Translations under genes and position numbers: made by a program
Notes under the pieces: model-generated
Told to the model about the DNA's origin: nothing
Databases searched by the model: none
What the model saw: only the letters and a program-made list of their open reading frames with translations
In this document: one piece after another, positions 1 through 8,730 of the stretch
Layout: each line of letters opens with the position of its first letter
Position numbering within the stretch: position 1 is the first letter of the stretch
Source of the DNA: Roseomonas sp.
GTDB lineage: Bacteria; Pseudomonadota; Alphaproteobacteria; Acetobacterales; Acetobacteraceae
Assembly: GCA_020249505.1 (NCBI GenBank)
Contig: JADCFN010000028.1
Coordinates: 62,001 to 126,000, forward strand
Length of the DNA stretch: 64,000 nucleotides
Reading direction: 5' to 3'

Positions 1-552
1 CTGATCCTCGAAGGTATATTCCGAAATCAATACGGCTCCTCGGGTATGCCTTATCGCATTCCCTCGCAGCTTTCCGGCGCCTGGGATTTGGGCTTCATGT
101 TCATGCCGGTCTATCGCGGTTGGGTTGTGGTCTTTGCGCTTTTTGCCTGCATCACAACTTGGCTCGTGATCGAAAAGACCCGGCTTGGCGCCTATCTGCG
201 CGCGGCGACGGAAAACGCGCCGCTGGTGCAGGCCTTTGGCGTGAATGTGCCGCGCATGATCACGCTGACCTATGGTGCGGGTGTTGCTTTGGCCGCGCTG
301 GCTGGCGTGCTTGCCGCACCAATCTATTCGGTCAATCCGCAAATGGGGACCAATCTGATCATCGTGGTGTTTGCGGTGGTAGTGATCGGCGGCATGGGGT
401 CCATCCTGGGGTCCGTGCTTACGGGCTTTGGTCTTGGTATCGTCGAAGGTCTAACCAAGGTTTTCTACCCTGAAGCCTCGGCCACTGTGATCTTCATCAT
501 CATGGTCATTGTCTTGCTGGCGCGTCCTGCCGGCCTTTTTGGGAGGGCATGA
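1..552 (+). CDS. livH: Branched-chain amino-acid ABC transporter permease, LivH type (5' end outside window)
   Basis: This is the C-terminal part of an inner-membrane permease of the hydrophobic amino-acid (LIV) uptake ABC family. The reading frame is open from base 1, so the gene starts upstream of the window. The visible part is a series of hydrophobic segments carrying the family hallmarks GVLAAPIYSVNP, VVIGGMGSILG and the terminal ARPAGLFGR. Its stop lies 3 bases before the LivM start, so the two permeases are co-transcribed and should form the heterodimeric channel. The LivG and LivF ATPases are not downstream, so they must be upstream of the window or elsewhere. Family assignment is firm; the substrate could be another amide or urea-like compound. 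Confidence 0.9.
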   Translation: MILEGIFRNQYGSSGMPYRIPSQLSGAWDLGFMFMPVYRGWVVVFALFACITTWLVIEKTRLGAYLRAATENAPLVQAFGVNVPRMITLTYGAGVALAALAGVLAAPIYSVNPQMGTNLIIVVFAVVVIGGMGSILGSVLTGFGLGIVEGLTKVFYPEASATVIFIIMVIVLLARPAGLFGRA

Positions 553-555
553 TCC

Positions 556-1545
556 ATGGCCGGTCATTCCATGACGAGCAGCAGCTCAGCACCTGCGGGA
601 CCGCAGGAAGAAATCTTTGGCTTCACCAAGGCGCAATTCGTGGCCCTTTTGGTCATGTTTGCGGCGCTGGTGATCGCCCCCTTCTTCCTCTACCCCGTCT
701 TCCTGATGAAGCTGCTTTGCTTCGCGATCTTCGCTTGCGCCTTCAACCTTCTGATCGGTTATGTGGGGCTGACTTCCTTCGGCCATGCCGCCTATTTCGG
801 CATGGGGAGCTATATTGCCGCGCATAGCGCCAAGGTCTGGGGCCTTTCGCCGGAGCTTTCAATCCTGGTCGGCGCCTTGCTGGCTGGGGTGCAGGGGGCC
901 ATTTTCGGCTGGATCGCCATTCGCCGCCAGGGCATTTACTTCGCCATGATTACGCTCGCGCTGGCGCAGATGATCTACTTCTTCTGTCTGCAAGCGCCTT
1001 TCACCGGCGGTGAAGACGGTATTCAGGCAGTGCCGCGTGGGCATCTGTTTGGCGTTATTTCGCTTTCCTCCGACATGACGATGTATTGGTTTGTTGCAGT
1101 CATCTTTGTCGCCTGCTTCCTGCTGATCCATCGCATTGTACATTCGCCCTTCGGACAGGTGCTGAAGGCCATTCGTGAGAATGAAGCGCGCACCACTTCG
1201 CTTGGCTATCGGACGGATGACTATAAGCTGGTCGCCTTCATCCTTTCCGCCACCCTCGCCGGTGTGGCGGGTGGCACCAAGTCGCTCGTCTTCGGCATTG
1301 CCACGCTGACTGACGTGCATTGGTCCATGTCCGGTGAGGTGCTGCTGATGACGCTGGTGGGCGGGCTCGGCACGGTGTTTGGCCCGATGATTGGCGCCGC
1401 GGTGATCGTGGCGATGCAGAATTACCTGGCGGAGATGGGCGCCTGGGTCACCGTGATCCAGGGCGTGATCTTCATTGCCTGCGTGCTTGCGTTCCGGCGC
1501 GGCATTGTGGGGGAAATCGCCAATCTGCTGCGCGTGCGCCTGTAA
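556..1545 (+). CDS. livM: Branched-chain amino-acid ABC transporter permease, LivM type
   Basis: A 329-residue inner-membrane permease, partner of the preceding LivH-type protein. After a short polar N-terminus (about 30 residues) the protein is almost entirely hydrophobic helices. It carries the LivM signature GYVGLTSFGHAAYFGMGSY near residues 70-90 and the conserved cytoplasmic segment with AIRENEARTTSLGY near residue 215, where the ATPase docks. Length is normal for LivM. The start ATG is 3 bases after the livH stop. The gene is followed by a hairpin terminator, so it is the last gene of its operon. Substrate specificity cannot be read from the permease alone. Confidence 0.9.
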   Translation: MAGHSMTSSSSAPAGPQEEIFGFTKAQFVALLVMFAALVIAPFFLYPVFLMKLLCFAIFACAFNLLIGYVGLTSFGHAAYFGMGSYIAAHSAKVWGLSPELSILVGALLAGVQGAIFGWIAIRRQGIYFAMITLALAQMIYFFCLQAPFTGGEDGIQAVPRGHLFGVISLSSDMTMYWFVAVIFVACFLLIHRIVHSPFGQVLKAIRENEARTTSLGYRTDDYKLVAFILSATLAGVAGGTKSLVFGIATLTDVHWSMSGEVLLMTLVGGLGTVFGPMIGAAVIVAMQNYLAEMGAWVTVIQGVIFIACVLAFRRGIVGEIANLLRVRL

Positions 1546-1569
1546 CGCCAGCCGCACTCTCGAAACAAG

Positions 1570-1610
1570 GCGCCTCTGCTGCGGTTCGCGGCAGGGGCGC
1601 TTTGCTTTTG
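1570..1610 (+). terminator. Rho-independent terminator of the liv operon
   Basis: A 10-bp stem (GCGCCTCTGC at 1570-1579 pairing with GCAGGGGCGC at 1591-1600, one G-U pair) is followed by TTTGCTTTTG. It lies 25 bases after the livM stop and separates the liv operon from the next ABC operon. Confidence 0.7.
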
Positions 1611-1730
1611 GGCAGGGCGCATCGCCGTTGGGGCGCGCCGCACCAGGTCAGGGCTTGCGAAAGAAGCGCTTTGGGGGCTTTTTAGGCGGGTGATAGCAAA
1701 GCCCCCCTTTCCCGCCTGTCGGTACCGCCC

Positions 1731-2720
1731 ATGACCGCGCCGGTGCTGGAGGTTGCTGGCCTGAACCTGGCCTTTCGCCAGGATGGCCGCGCGCTTTCCA
1801 TTCTGGATGGCATTTCCTTCCGCGCCGAAGCGGGGAAGACACTCGCGATTGTGGGGGAAAGCGGTTGCGGCAAATCGGTGGCCTCACTCGCCATCATGGG
1901 GCTGCTGCCGGAAAACGCGATGGTTGCGGGCAGCGCGCGGCTGATGGGGCGGGAATTGATCGGGCTGCCCGCGGAAGAACGCCGGGCCTTGCGCGGCGCT
2001 GAAATGGCGATGATTTTTCAGGAACCCATGACCAGCCTGAATCCGGCCTTCACCGCTGGCGAACAGGTGGCGGAAGCGTTGCGGTTACACCAAAAGCTGG
2101 ACCGCGACGCAGCCTTCAAGGCGGCAGTCGCGATGTTGGAGAAGGTGCGCATCCCCGATGCGGCGCGGCGCGCGCGGCAATACCCGCATCAGCTCTCGGG
2201 CGGTATGCGCCAGCGCGTGATGATCGCGATCGCGCTGGCTTGTCGGCCCAAGCTGCTGATTGCCGATGAACCAACCACCGCGCTTGATGTGACGGTGCAG
2301 GCACAAATCCTGGCGCTGCTGGATGATCTGAAGCGCGAGACCGGCACGGCAGTAATCCTGATCACGCATGATCTGGGGGTGGTGGCGGATCATGCCGATG
2401 ATGTTGTTGTCATGTATGCCGGGCGCGTGGCGGAACAGGCGCGTGCAGCCGAGCTTTTTGCGCGACCTGAACATCCCTATACCATCGGCCTATTGGGCGC
2501 CGCACCAGCAGCGGGCAGGCGCGGCGAAAGGCTTGCCAGCATTGAAGGCACGGTGCCGGATTTGCGTGCCCCGCCGCCTGGTTGCCGCTTTGCGCCGCGT
2601 TGCCCCTTTGCCATCGCCCGCTGCGCTGAAGGCGCGCCGCCATTGACTGAGGTCGCGCCCGGCCATTTCAGCGCCTGCCTGCGCGCGCCGCTGGATGGCA
2701 TGCTGGGGGCTGCGGCATGA
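1731..2720 (+). CDS. Dipeptide/oligopeptide ABC transporter ATPase, DppD type
   Basis: A 329-residue cytoplasmic ATPase that powers a peptide/nickel-type importer. Walker A GESGCGKS lies at residues 42-49, the signature LSGGMRQR and Walker B LLIADEP follow, and the switch histidine is in ITHDLG. The C-terminal oligopeptide-ABC extension has the cysteine-containing pattern [14 protein letters not shown] typical of DppD/OppD. It is first of five consecutive transporter genes and its stop overlaps the next ATPase by 4 bases (ATGA). Substrate is unknown; peptides, nickel or glutathione are all possible for the family. Confidence 0.9.
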   Translation: MTAPVLEVAGLNLAFRQDGRALSILDGISFRAEAGKTLAIVGESGCGKSVASLAIMGLLPENAMVAGSARLMGRELIGLPAEERRALRGAEMAMIFQEPMTSLNPAFTAGEQVAEALRLHQKLDRDAAFKAAVAMLEKVRIPDAARRARQYPHQLSGGMRQRVMIAIALACRPKLLIADEPTTALDVTVQAQILALLDDLKRETGTAVILITHDLGVVADHADDVVVMYAGRVAEQARAAELFARPEHPYTIGLLGAAPAAGRRGERLASIEGTVPDLRAPPPGCRFAPRCPFAIARCAEGAPPLTEVAPGHFSACLRAPLDGMLGAAA

Positions 2721-3778
2721 CGGCGTTGCTCGAACTCCGTGATGTCGTGAAGCATTTCCCGGTGCGTGATGCGCTGGGCCGGCGCGCTGGCGCGGTGCAT
2801 GCGGTGGATGGCGTGTCGCTTGCGGTTGCGGAAGGTGAGGTGCTCGCCATCGTCGGCGAAAGCGGCTGCGGCAAATCCACGCTCGGGCGTGTCATGCTGC
2901 GGCTGATCGAACCGGATAGCGGTTCGGTGCGATTTGCAGGTGAAGACCTTGCCAGGCTTTCGCCATCCGCCTTGCGCGCGCGTCGGCGCGACATGCAGAT
3001 CATTTTCCAGGACCCGTTTGGTAGCCTTGATCCGCGCATGACGGTGGCGCAGGCGATTGCCGAACCCTTAAGGCTGCACCGCCTGGTACCGCGCGCAGAG
3101 GAAGCCGCGCGCGTCGCTGAATTGCTCCGCCGTGTTGGTCTGCGACCGGAAAATGCCGGGCGCTGGCCGCATGAATTCTCGGGCGGGCAGCGCCAACGCA
3201 TCGCGATTGCCCGCGCACTCGCCAGCAATCCGCGCCTGATCATTGGTGATGAACCCGTCAGCGCGCTGGATGTTTCCGTGCAGGCGCAGGTGATCAATTT
3301 GCTGCGCGATCTGATACGCGATTTGCGCCTGACCTTTGTGCTGGTCAGCCATGATCTTGGCGTGGTGCGCCATGTCGCGGATCGTGTCGCGGTGATGTAT
3401 CTGGGCCGCATCGTGGAAGAAGGCCCGGCCGAGGATGTGCTCGGCGCGCCGCGCCATCCCTATACGCGCGCGCTTGTCGCCGCCATGCCGGGCGCGCAGA
3501 CCAAAACGCCGCCCTTGGAAGGCGATGTGCCAAGCCCAATCGCGCCACCTTCCGGCTGCCGCTTTCATACGCGCTGTGCCTTTGCGGCTGAACGCTGCCG
3601 CGCTGAATCCCCGCGCCTTGAAGGTATGGGCCACGCCGTCGCCTGCCATTTTGCCGAAAGCCTGCCGCCACCCGCTGAGCGCATCGCGGCACTCGGCGGC
3701 GGCGAAAGACTGGCGCGGCTGCAGTCCTTTTTCCGGGGCGCTGCCCCTTCACCCACCGGGATGGGAGATTACGCATGA
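2717..3778 (+). CDS. Dipeptide/oligopeptide ABC transporter ATPase, DppF type
   Basis: A 353-residue partner ATPase that pairs with the preceding DppD-type subunit. Walker A GESGCGKS is at about residues 47-54, the signature FSGGQRQR and a Walker B segment (LIIGDEPVSALD) follow, and the oligopeptide-ABC tail has CRFHTRCAFAAERC. A further C-terminal stretch of about 40 residues goes beyond that motif. Start and stop both overlap neighbouring genes by 4 bases, indicating translational coupling through the whole importer operon. Confidence 0.9.
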   Translation: MTALLELRDVVKHFPVRDALGRRAGAVHAVDGVSLAVAEGEVLAIVGESGCGKSTLGRVMLRLIEPDSGSVRFAGEDLARLSPSALRARRRDMQIIFQDPFGSLDPRMTVAQAIAEPLRLHRLVPRAEEAARVAELLRRVGLRPENAGRWPHEFSGGQRQRIAIARALASNPRLIIGDEPVSALDVSVQAQVINLLRDLIRDLRLTFVLVSHDLGVVRHVADRVAVMYLGRIVEEGPAEDVLGAPRHPYTRALVAAMPGAQTKTPPLEGDVPSPIAPPSGCRFHTRCAFAAERCRAESPRLEGMGHAVACHFAESLPPPAERIAALGGGERLARLQSFFRGAAPSPTGMGDYA

Positions 3779-5289
3779 AAACCATGATCCGCGCGGCGCT
3801 CGCCGCTTTTGGTGTGCTCGCTATCGCAGCCGCACCTGCCAGCGCGCAGCATTTGCGTATTGCGCTGAAGGAAGACCCGGATATTCTGGACCCGACGCTG
3901 TCGCGCACCTTTGTCGGGCGCATTGTCTATGCCGCTTTGTGCGACAAGCTTTTTGACATTAACGAAAAGCTGGAAATCGTGCCGCAACTGGCAACCGGCC
4001 ATCGCTGGGAAGACCCGCGCAGCCTGATCATCACGCTGCGGGAAGGGGTGCGCTTTCACGATAATGAAGTGATGGATGCAGAAGCGGTGCGCTATTCGCT
4101 GATGCGGCATTTGACCTTGCAGGGCAGTTTCCGCCGCAGCGAAATCGCCGATATGGAAACCGTGGAAGTGGTGGACCCGCTGACCATCCGCATTCGCCTG
4201 AAGGGGCCATCCGCTTCCTTCCTGGCGGCGCTGACGGATCGTGCCGGCATGCCGGTCAGCCCCAAGGCCGCGGAAGCGCTGGGGCGCAATTTCGGCACGC
4301 GCCCTGTCTGCACCGGGCCGTTTCGCTTTGTGGAGCGTGTGGCGCAGGAACGCATCGTGGGTGAACGCTTCCCCGAATATTGGGATGCGCGGAATATCCA
4401 TCTGGCGCGTGTGACCTATCTGCCCATTCCGGACAACACGGTACGCCTTGCGAACCTTCAATCCGGCGCGGTGGAATTCGCCGAACGGATGGAGCCCGAT
4501 GACATCAAGACCATCCAGCGCAATCGCAATCTGCGCGCCGTTGCGGTGGATGAGCTTGGCTATCAAAGCATCAGCATCAATACCGGCAATGGCGAACGCG
4601 CCAATACGCCCTTTGGCCGCGATGCGCGCCTCCGCCGCGCCTTCGAATTGGCGATTGATCGCACAGCGCTGAACCAGGTGGTGTATGAGGGCATGTATGT
4701 ACCAACCCGCCAGCCCTTCCCGCCGGCGAGCCCTTTCCATGTGCGTGATTTCCCGCCGACCGCGCGTGACCTGCCGCGCGCCCAGGCGCTGCTGCGCGAA
4801 GCAGGCGTGACCTTGCCGATTACGGTTGAAATGACCGTGCCGAACAACCCTGATCTTCGCCAGGTTGGTGAAGTCATTCAGGCCATGGTGAAGGAAGCGG
4901 GCTTTGATCTTCGCTTGCGCGCCATGGAATTCGCCTCATCCCTACAGGCGGCCGCGCGGGGCGAGTTTGAAACCTATTTGGTTGGCTGGTCCGGCCGCAC
5001 CGATCCGGATGGCAATATCTTCAGCTTCAGCCGCACCGGCGGCGGGCAGAATGATGGCCGCTATTCCAATTCGGAAGTGGACAGGCTCTTGGATGAGGCG
5101 CGCACGGAGCTAGATCTGGCCAAGCGCCAGGCGCTTTACGCCCGCGCCGTGCGCATCGCCTTTGGGGAGGATGTGCACCGCATCTACCTTTGGCACCGCA
5201 AGAATATCATGGCGCATAGCGCGCGGCTTTCCGGCTATCGGCCCATCGCGGATGGTCTGGTGCGGCTGCAAGGCGTGCGGTTGCAATAG
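3775..5289 (+). CDS. ABC transporter periplasmic substrate-binding protein, family 5 (peptide/nickel)
   Basis: A 504-residue secreted binding protein that captures the substrate for the importer encoded around it. A Sec signal peptide is evident: basic start MKTMIRA, hydrophobic core, and probable cleavage after APASA near residue 24. The mature part has the SBP_bac_5 layout, including an early LKEDPDILDPTLSR segment and a late RTDPDGNIFSF segment. The gene sits between the ATPase pair and the permease pair, overlapping the former by 4 bases. Ligand class (peptide, opine, glutathione, nickel chelate) cannot be settled from sequence. Confidence 0.9.
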   Translation: MKTMIRAALAAFGVLAIAAAPASAQHLRIALKEDPDILDPTLSRTFVGRIVYAALCDKLFDINEKLEIVPQLATGHRWEDPRSLIITLREGVRFHDNEVMDAEAVRYSLMRHLTLQGSFRRSEIADMETVEVVDPLTIRIRLKGPSASFLAALTDRAGMPVSPKAAEALGRNFGTRPVCTGPFRFVERVAQERIVGERFPEYWDARNIHLARVTYLPIPDNTVRLANLQSGAVEFAERMEPDDIKTIQRNRNLRAVAVDELGYQSISINTGNGERANTPFGRDARLRRAFELAIDRTALNQVVYEGMYVPTRQPFPPASPFHVRDFPPTARDLPRAQALLREAGVTLPITVEMTVPNNPDLRQVGEVIQAMVKEAGFDLRLRAMEFASSLQAAARGEFETYLVGWSGRTDPDGNIFSFSRTGGGQNDGRYSNSEVDRLLDEARTELDLAKRQALYARAVRIAFGEDVHRIYLWHRKNIMAHSARLSGYRPIADGLVRLQGVRLQ

Positions 5290-5294
5290 CCGCC

Positions 5295-6242
5295 ATGTGG
5301 GTCTGGCTCCTCCGGCGGATTGGGCAGGTTCTGCCCACGCTATTCATCCTCTCCATCCTGATCTTCGGGCTGCAACAATTGATGCCCGGCGATCCGGCGC
5401 TGATCTTGGCAGGAGAGGAGAGGGGCGACCCGCAAGTGCTGGCGCAAATCCGTGCGGAGCTCAGGCTTGATCGGCCGATCTACGAACAATACCTCTATTG
5501 GATCGGCAATGTGCTGACCGGCGATTTCGGCTTTTCCTGGCGCATCAGAATGCCGGTTAGTCAACTTATTCTGGATAAGCTGCCGGTCACTGCGCAGCTT
5601 GCCGCGATGTCGTTTGTTGTCGCCGTGCTCATCGGCGTGCCGGCGGGCATTCTCTCCGCCGTCAAGCGCGATCAGCCGGCGGATTGGGCGGCCAATGGTG
5701 TCGCGCTGTTTGGTATTTCCACGCCGAATTTCTGGCTCGGCATTATGATGATCCTGCTGTTTAGTGTGGAATTGGGTTGGCTGCCACCTTCGGGCTATGT
5801 GCCGCTGACCGAGGATTTCTGGCAATCCATCGCGACAACCATCATGCCGGCCTTTGTGCTGGGCACCGGCGTTGCCTCGGTGCTCATGCGCCACACACGT
5901 GCGGCGATGCTGACCGCGCTATCGCAGGATTATGTGCGCACGGCCCGCGCCAAGGGGCTGCGAGAACGCGTGGTGGTGTGGAAACATGCGCTTCGCAACG
6001 CGCTGATCCCGGTGGTGACCTTGGGCGCGATTGAATTCGGCCGGCTGCTGGCGGGCGCGGTGCTGACCGAGCAGGTCTTCACCATTCCAGGCTTTGGCAA
6101 GCTGATTGTGGATGCGGTGTTCAATCGCGATTATCCGGTGGTGCAGGGTGTCGTGCTGGCAACTGCGCTGATTTTCGTTCTGCTCTCCCTGGTGGCTGAT
6201 TTGCTTTATATGGCGATCAATCCAAGGCTGCGTCAGGCATGA
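5295..6242 (+). CDS. ABC transporter permease, DppB type
   Basis: A 315-residue inner-membrane permease with the DppB/GsiC layout. A first transmembrane helix begins at residue 4, a periplasmic loop follows, and a C-terminal five-helix core carries the EAA-type coupling loop (YVRTARAKGLRERVVVWKHA, about residues 215-235) that contacts the ATPases. Family motifs include QLMPGDPA and QYLYWIGNVLTGDFG. The gene starts 5 bases after the binding-protein stop and overlaps the next permease by 4 bases. Confidence 0.9.
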   Translation: MWVWLLRRIGQVLPTLFILSILIFGLQQLMPGDPALILAGEERGDPQVLAQIRAELRLDRPIYEQYLYWIGNVLTGDFGFSWRIRMPVSQLILDKLPVTAQLAAMSFVVAVLIGVPAGILSAVKRDQPADWAANGVALFGISTPNFWLGIMMILLFSVELGWLPPSGYVPLTEDFWQSIATTIMPAFVLGTGVASVLMRHTRAAMLTALSQDYVRTARAKGLRERVVVWKHALRNALIPVVTLGAIEFGRLLAGAVLTEQVFTIPGFGKLIVDAVFNRDYPVVQGVVLATALIFVLLSLVADLLYMAINPRLRQA

Positions 6243-7108
6243 ACGCGCCGGCCATCACCATGGGTGAAAGCCCCACGCGCCGCGCGCTGAAGCGTTTTTT
6301 TCGCCACAAGCTGGCGGTGTTTGGCCTGGTGGTGGTGGTGGCCTTTGTGCTGATTGCGATCCTGGCACCCTTCATCGCACCTTACGATCCGCTGCAAACA
6401 AGCTGGAGCCGTATCCGCAAGCCACCTTCGGCCGAACATTGGTTCGGCACGGATGAAAACGGCCGCGATGTGCTTTCTCGCGTGATTTGGGGCGCGCGGG
6501 CTTCGCTGATGGCGGGCGTGATTTCGGTGCTGGGCGCGCTGTTTATCGGTGTGCCGCTCGGCTTGCTCGCCGGCCTGATTGGCGGCTGGGTGGATGGGCT
6601 GATTTCGCGCGTGGCGGATGCCATGCTGTCCGTGCCCTTCCTGATCCTGGCGATTGCGCTGGCGGCATTTCTGGGGCCGGCCTTGGAAAACGCCATGCTT
6701 GCCATTGCCATCACGGCATCGCCGGTTTTCGTACGGCTCACGCGCGGCATGGCACTTGATGCGAAATCAACCGATTGGGTGGAGGCAGCGCGCGCGTTGG
6801 GCAATCCGCCATGGCGCATCGGGCTTTTCCATGTGCTGCCGAATATCATCCCGCCCTTGCTGGTACAGGCCAGCCTTGCAATTGCGGAGGCGATCATCGC
6901 CGAAGCATCGCTTTCCTTCCTCGGGCTTGGGCAGCAACCGCCGGCACCTTCCTGGGGGTCCATGTTGAATAGCGCGCAACGGTTTTTGACCCAGGCGCCT
7001 TGGCTTTCCATCATGCCGGGGCTCGCGATTTTCGTGGTCGTGCTGGCCTTCAATTTGGTGGGCGATGGGCTACGCGATGCTTTGGACCCAAGGGCGGATC
7101 GGAAGTGA
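6239..7108 (+). CDS. ABC transporter permease, DppC type
   Basis: A 289-residue inner-membrane permease, partner of the preceding DppB-type subunit. It has the N-terminal OppC segment (first helix about residues 25-45) followed by WFGTDENGRDVLSRV, a strong DppC/GsiD hallmark, and an EAA loop (STDWVEAARALGNPPWRIG) around residue 180. Its TGA shares the final A with the ATG of the downstream phosphatase-like gene, so that gene is likely translated from the same message. Confidence 0.9.
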   Translation: MNAPAITMGESPTRRALKRFFRHKLAVFGLVVVVAFVLIAILAPFIAPYDPLQTSWSRIRKPPSAEHWFGTDENGRDVLSRVIWGARASLMAGVISVLGALFIGVPLGLLAGLIGGWVDGLISRVADAMLSVPFLILAIALAAFLGPALENAMLAIAITASPVFVRLTRGMALDAKSTDWVEAARALGNPPWRIGLFHVLPNIIPPLLVQASLAIAEAIIAEASLSFLGLGQQPPAPSWGSMLNSAQRFLTQAPWLSIMPGLAIFVVVLAFNLVGDGLRDALDPRADRK

Positions 7109-7821
7109 TGGAAATACGTGGTGCGCCTGGGCATTTGCCGCGCGGGCGGCGCATTTACGCCATTGGCGATATCCATGGCACGCTGCCGCAGCTGCGCGAT
7201 CTGCACGCTCAAATCGCCGAGGATTTGCGCCGCCGCCCCGTGGCTTCTGCCATGCTGATCCATCTGGGCGATTACGTGGATAAGGGGCCGGATTCACGCG
7301 GCGTGGTGGACTACCTTTCAGAACGTGATCCCATTCCCGGCCTGCCCACGCTCCATCTGATGGGCAATCATGAAGAAACCATGCTGGGCGCGCTTTCCGG
7401 TGATGGGGCGGCTGCGGCCGATTGGCTGTGGGGCGGGGGCAGGGCGACGCTTGATTCCTGGGGGGTCGCGCCCGATGCACCGCGCGATGCCTGGCCCGAG
7501 GCGATTGCCGCGCATCAGCGCCGCTTCCTGCGCGATCTCTCGCTATGGCATTCTGAAGGCGGGTATCTGTTCGTCCATGCCGGCATTCGCCCCGGTGTGG
7601 CGCTAGAAGACCAATCGCGCGAGGATTTGCTGCGCATCCGGCATGATTTTCTGAATAGCCCACGCGATCATGGGTTTGTGGTGGTGCATGGGCATACGGC
7701 GGGGTTCATGCCGGTGGTGCGGGAAAACCGGATTTGCATTGATACCGCCGCCTGGTCCGGCGGCGGGCTGACGGCGGTGATGTTGGAAGGGGAGAGCCTC
7801 GCGTTTTTTCAGGCGAAGTGA
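7108..7821 (+). CDS. Metallophosphoesterase, PPP-type serine/threonine phosphatase-like
   Basis: A 237-residue calcineurin-like phosphoesterase. The metal-binding motifs appear in family order: GDIHG near residue 20, GDYVDKGPDSRG near residue 53, GNHE near residue 85, then FVHAGI and HGH. This is the pattern of bacterial PrpA/ApaH-like enzymes that cleave protein-phosphate esters or dinucleoside polyphosphates. The start is the ATG at 7108, sharing one base with the preceding permease stop; the frame is open further upstream but inside dppC. The C-terminus (GHTAGFMPVVRENRICIDT) is typical of the PPP group. Substrate is not predictable. Pairing with a peptide transporter may be just operon hitch-hiking. 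Confidence 0.85.
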   Translation: MEIRGAPGHLPRGRRIYAIGDIHGTLPQLRDLHAQIAEDLRRRPVASAMLIHLGDYVDKGPDSRGVVDYLSERDPIPGLPTLHLMGNHEETMLGALSGDGAAAADWLWGGGRATLDSWGVAPDAPRDAWPEAIAAHQRRFLRDLSLWHSEGGYLFVHAGIRPGVALEDQSREDLLRIRHDFLNSPRDHGFVVVHGHTAGFMPVVRENRICIDTAAWSGGGLTAVMLEGESLAFFQAK

Positions 7822-8252
7822 CGGAGCCGGTGATTTCTCAAAAATACAGAGATGTCAATTTGGACCTATCGCGTATTTATGCCGCTCTGATTATTTTTTA
7901 GGCCGCTTCGCGATCGAAAGTCAGAGGCTATTTGCCCCCGCGATGCTGAATGCCTGCGGCGCAGGTTATGGAAGCCGTTGGTGTATTGGGAAATGGCAGT
8001 TTCGTTTTAGTGACGTATTTCCCACGTACTGTGTAACACCAACTTGGCCTTGAAGGTTTTGAAGAACGCCTCGACAACCGCGTTGCCACAGTAATTACCC
8101 TTGCCACTTAAACCGGGGGGCTAGCACCATCCGTACCGCTCGGGCACTGACCTCAGGAGAGAATTTATTCGTCGTCTTGCTGATAAGGGCTTCAACCTAT
8201 TTGTAAGTGGGAGCTGATGACTTACCCGAACGGATCATGAGTCGAAATTCGT
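7822..8252. other. Gene-free, A/T-rich debris between phosphatase gene and integrated element
   Basis: No intact gene is visible in this roughly 430-base stretch. It is visibly richer in A and T than the flanking operons. It contains the IS3-family fossil described separately on the minus strand, and I see nothing else I can identify. Confidence 0.6.
8007..8184 (-). pseudogene. IS3-family transposase fossil (OrfA start fused to an OrfB end)
   Basis: Read on the minus strand, 8184-8121 encodes SKTTNKFSPEV followed by ARAVRMVL, the N-terminus of IS3-family OrfA, but the initiator ATG has become ATC. About 15 bases later, 8105-8007 encodes SGKGNYCGNAVVEAFFKTF and then KAKLV, the conserved late rve-core segment of IS3-family OrfB, ending in a stop. 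The roughly 1 kb normally between these parts is missing. This is an internally deleted, decayed insertion sequence with no coding capacity. Identity of the two family segments is clear; the exact IS group is not. Confidence 0.75.
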
Positions 8253-8270
8253 GGAAATCGGAATGGGGTG
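8253..8270. repeat. Candidate distal attachment site of the tRNA-Ser element
   Basis: The 18 bases here match 13956-13972 (end of tRNA-Ser plus adjacent bases) except for one extra A. A few further bases beyond the block also agree. This is where a tRNA-integrating element should leave its second core copy. Confidence 0.55.
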
Positions 8271-8730
8271 TCTATCTAACCCTCTAAAAAATTGCTTTCA
8301 AATAAAGCAACAAAGGAAAGGCACTCAAAAATTACCTACGCATTTACCCCCGATTAGTCCCGGATACCCCCCTAAACGGCACCCCATAGGGCGGTTTTTT
8401 GGGGGCGGTTTTTGCGCCAGTCCATCACCCGCGCGCGTGTTTTTCTGCTGCATCAGCGCCCGCGCGCGCGCGCGTGGTTTTGTCCCGACACTTTGGCCGC
8501 GCGCGGAGCGTTCTTTGCCCTTCATGTATTTTGTAGGGCGGGAAATTGCCGCCCGAAAACCCGCGCGCGCGCGTATTTTTTGGTGGGGTGCGAAAAAGCA
8601 CTTTCGCCCCCCACCCCCTGCCTATCCTGCCTATCCTGCCTAAACTGCCTAATCCGGGACCAGTTCCCACGCATCGCGCCGTTCTGCGCCTTGCACAATG
8701 GTTCCGGGTGGTAGCTTGGAAACATGCCCC
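8271..8730. other. Non-coding left arm of the element, origin-like
   Basis: There is no convincing gene in this 460-base stretch. It contains a TTACCCCC box (8344-8351), two copies of GGGCGGTTTTT (8389-8399 and 8403-8413), and three pure CG-dinucleotide runs, each followed by a T-rich run (runs at 8430-8437, 8461-8474 and 8562-8573). Four tandem 9-bp iterons end it at 8618-8653. Alternation of easily unwound T-runs, Z-prone CG runs and iterons next to a replication-protein gene suggests an origin, but this is inference only. Confidence 0.4.
8618..8653 (-). repeat. Four tandem 9-bp iterons (NNTAGGCAG)
   Basis: On the minus strand the units read ATTAGGCAG, TTTAGGCAG, GATAGGCAG and GATAGGCAG without gaps. 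The same series, three units long, occurs in opposite orientation at 12373-12399. Clustered short direct repeats beside replication genes are typical binding sites for initiator proteins. Confidence 0.7.

Noticed and set aside
8251-8643. A 130-codon plus-strand frame in the element's left arm
   Set aside because: It runs through CG runs and iterons, has low-complexity composition, no ribosome site, and opposes the element's gene direction.
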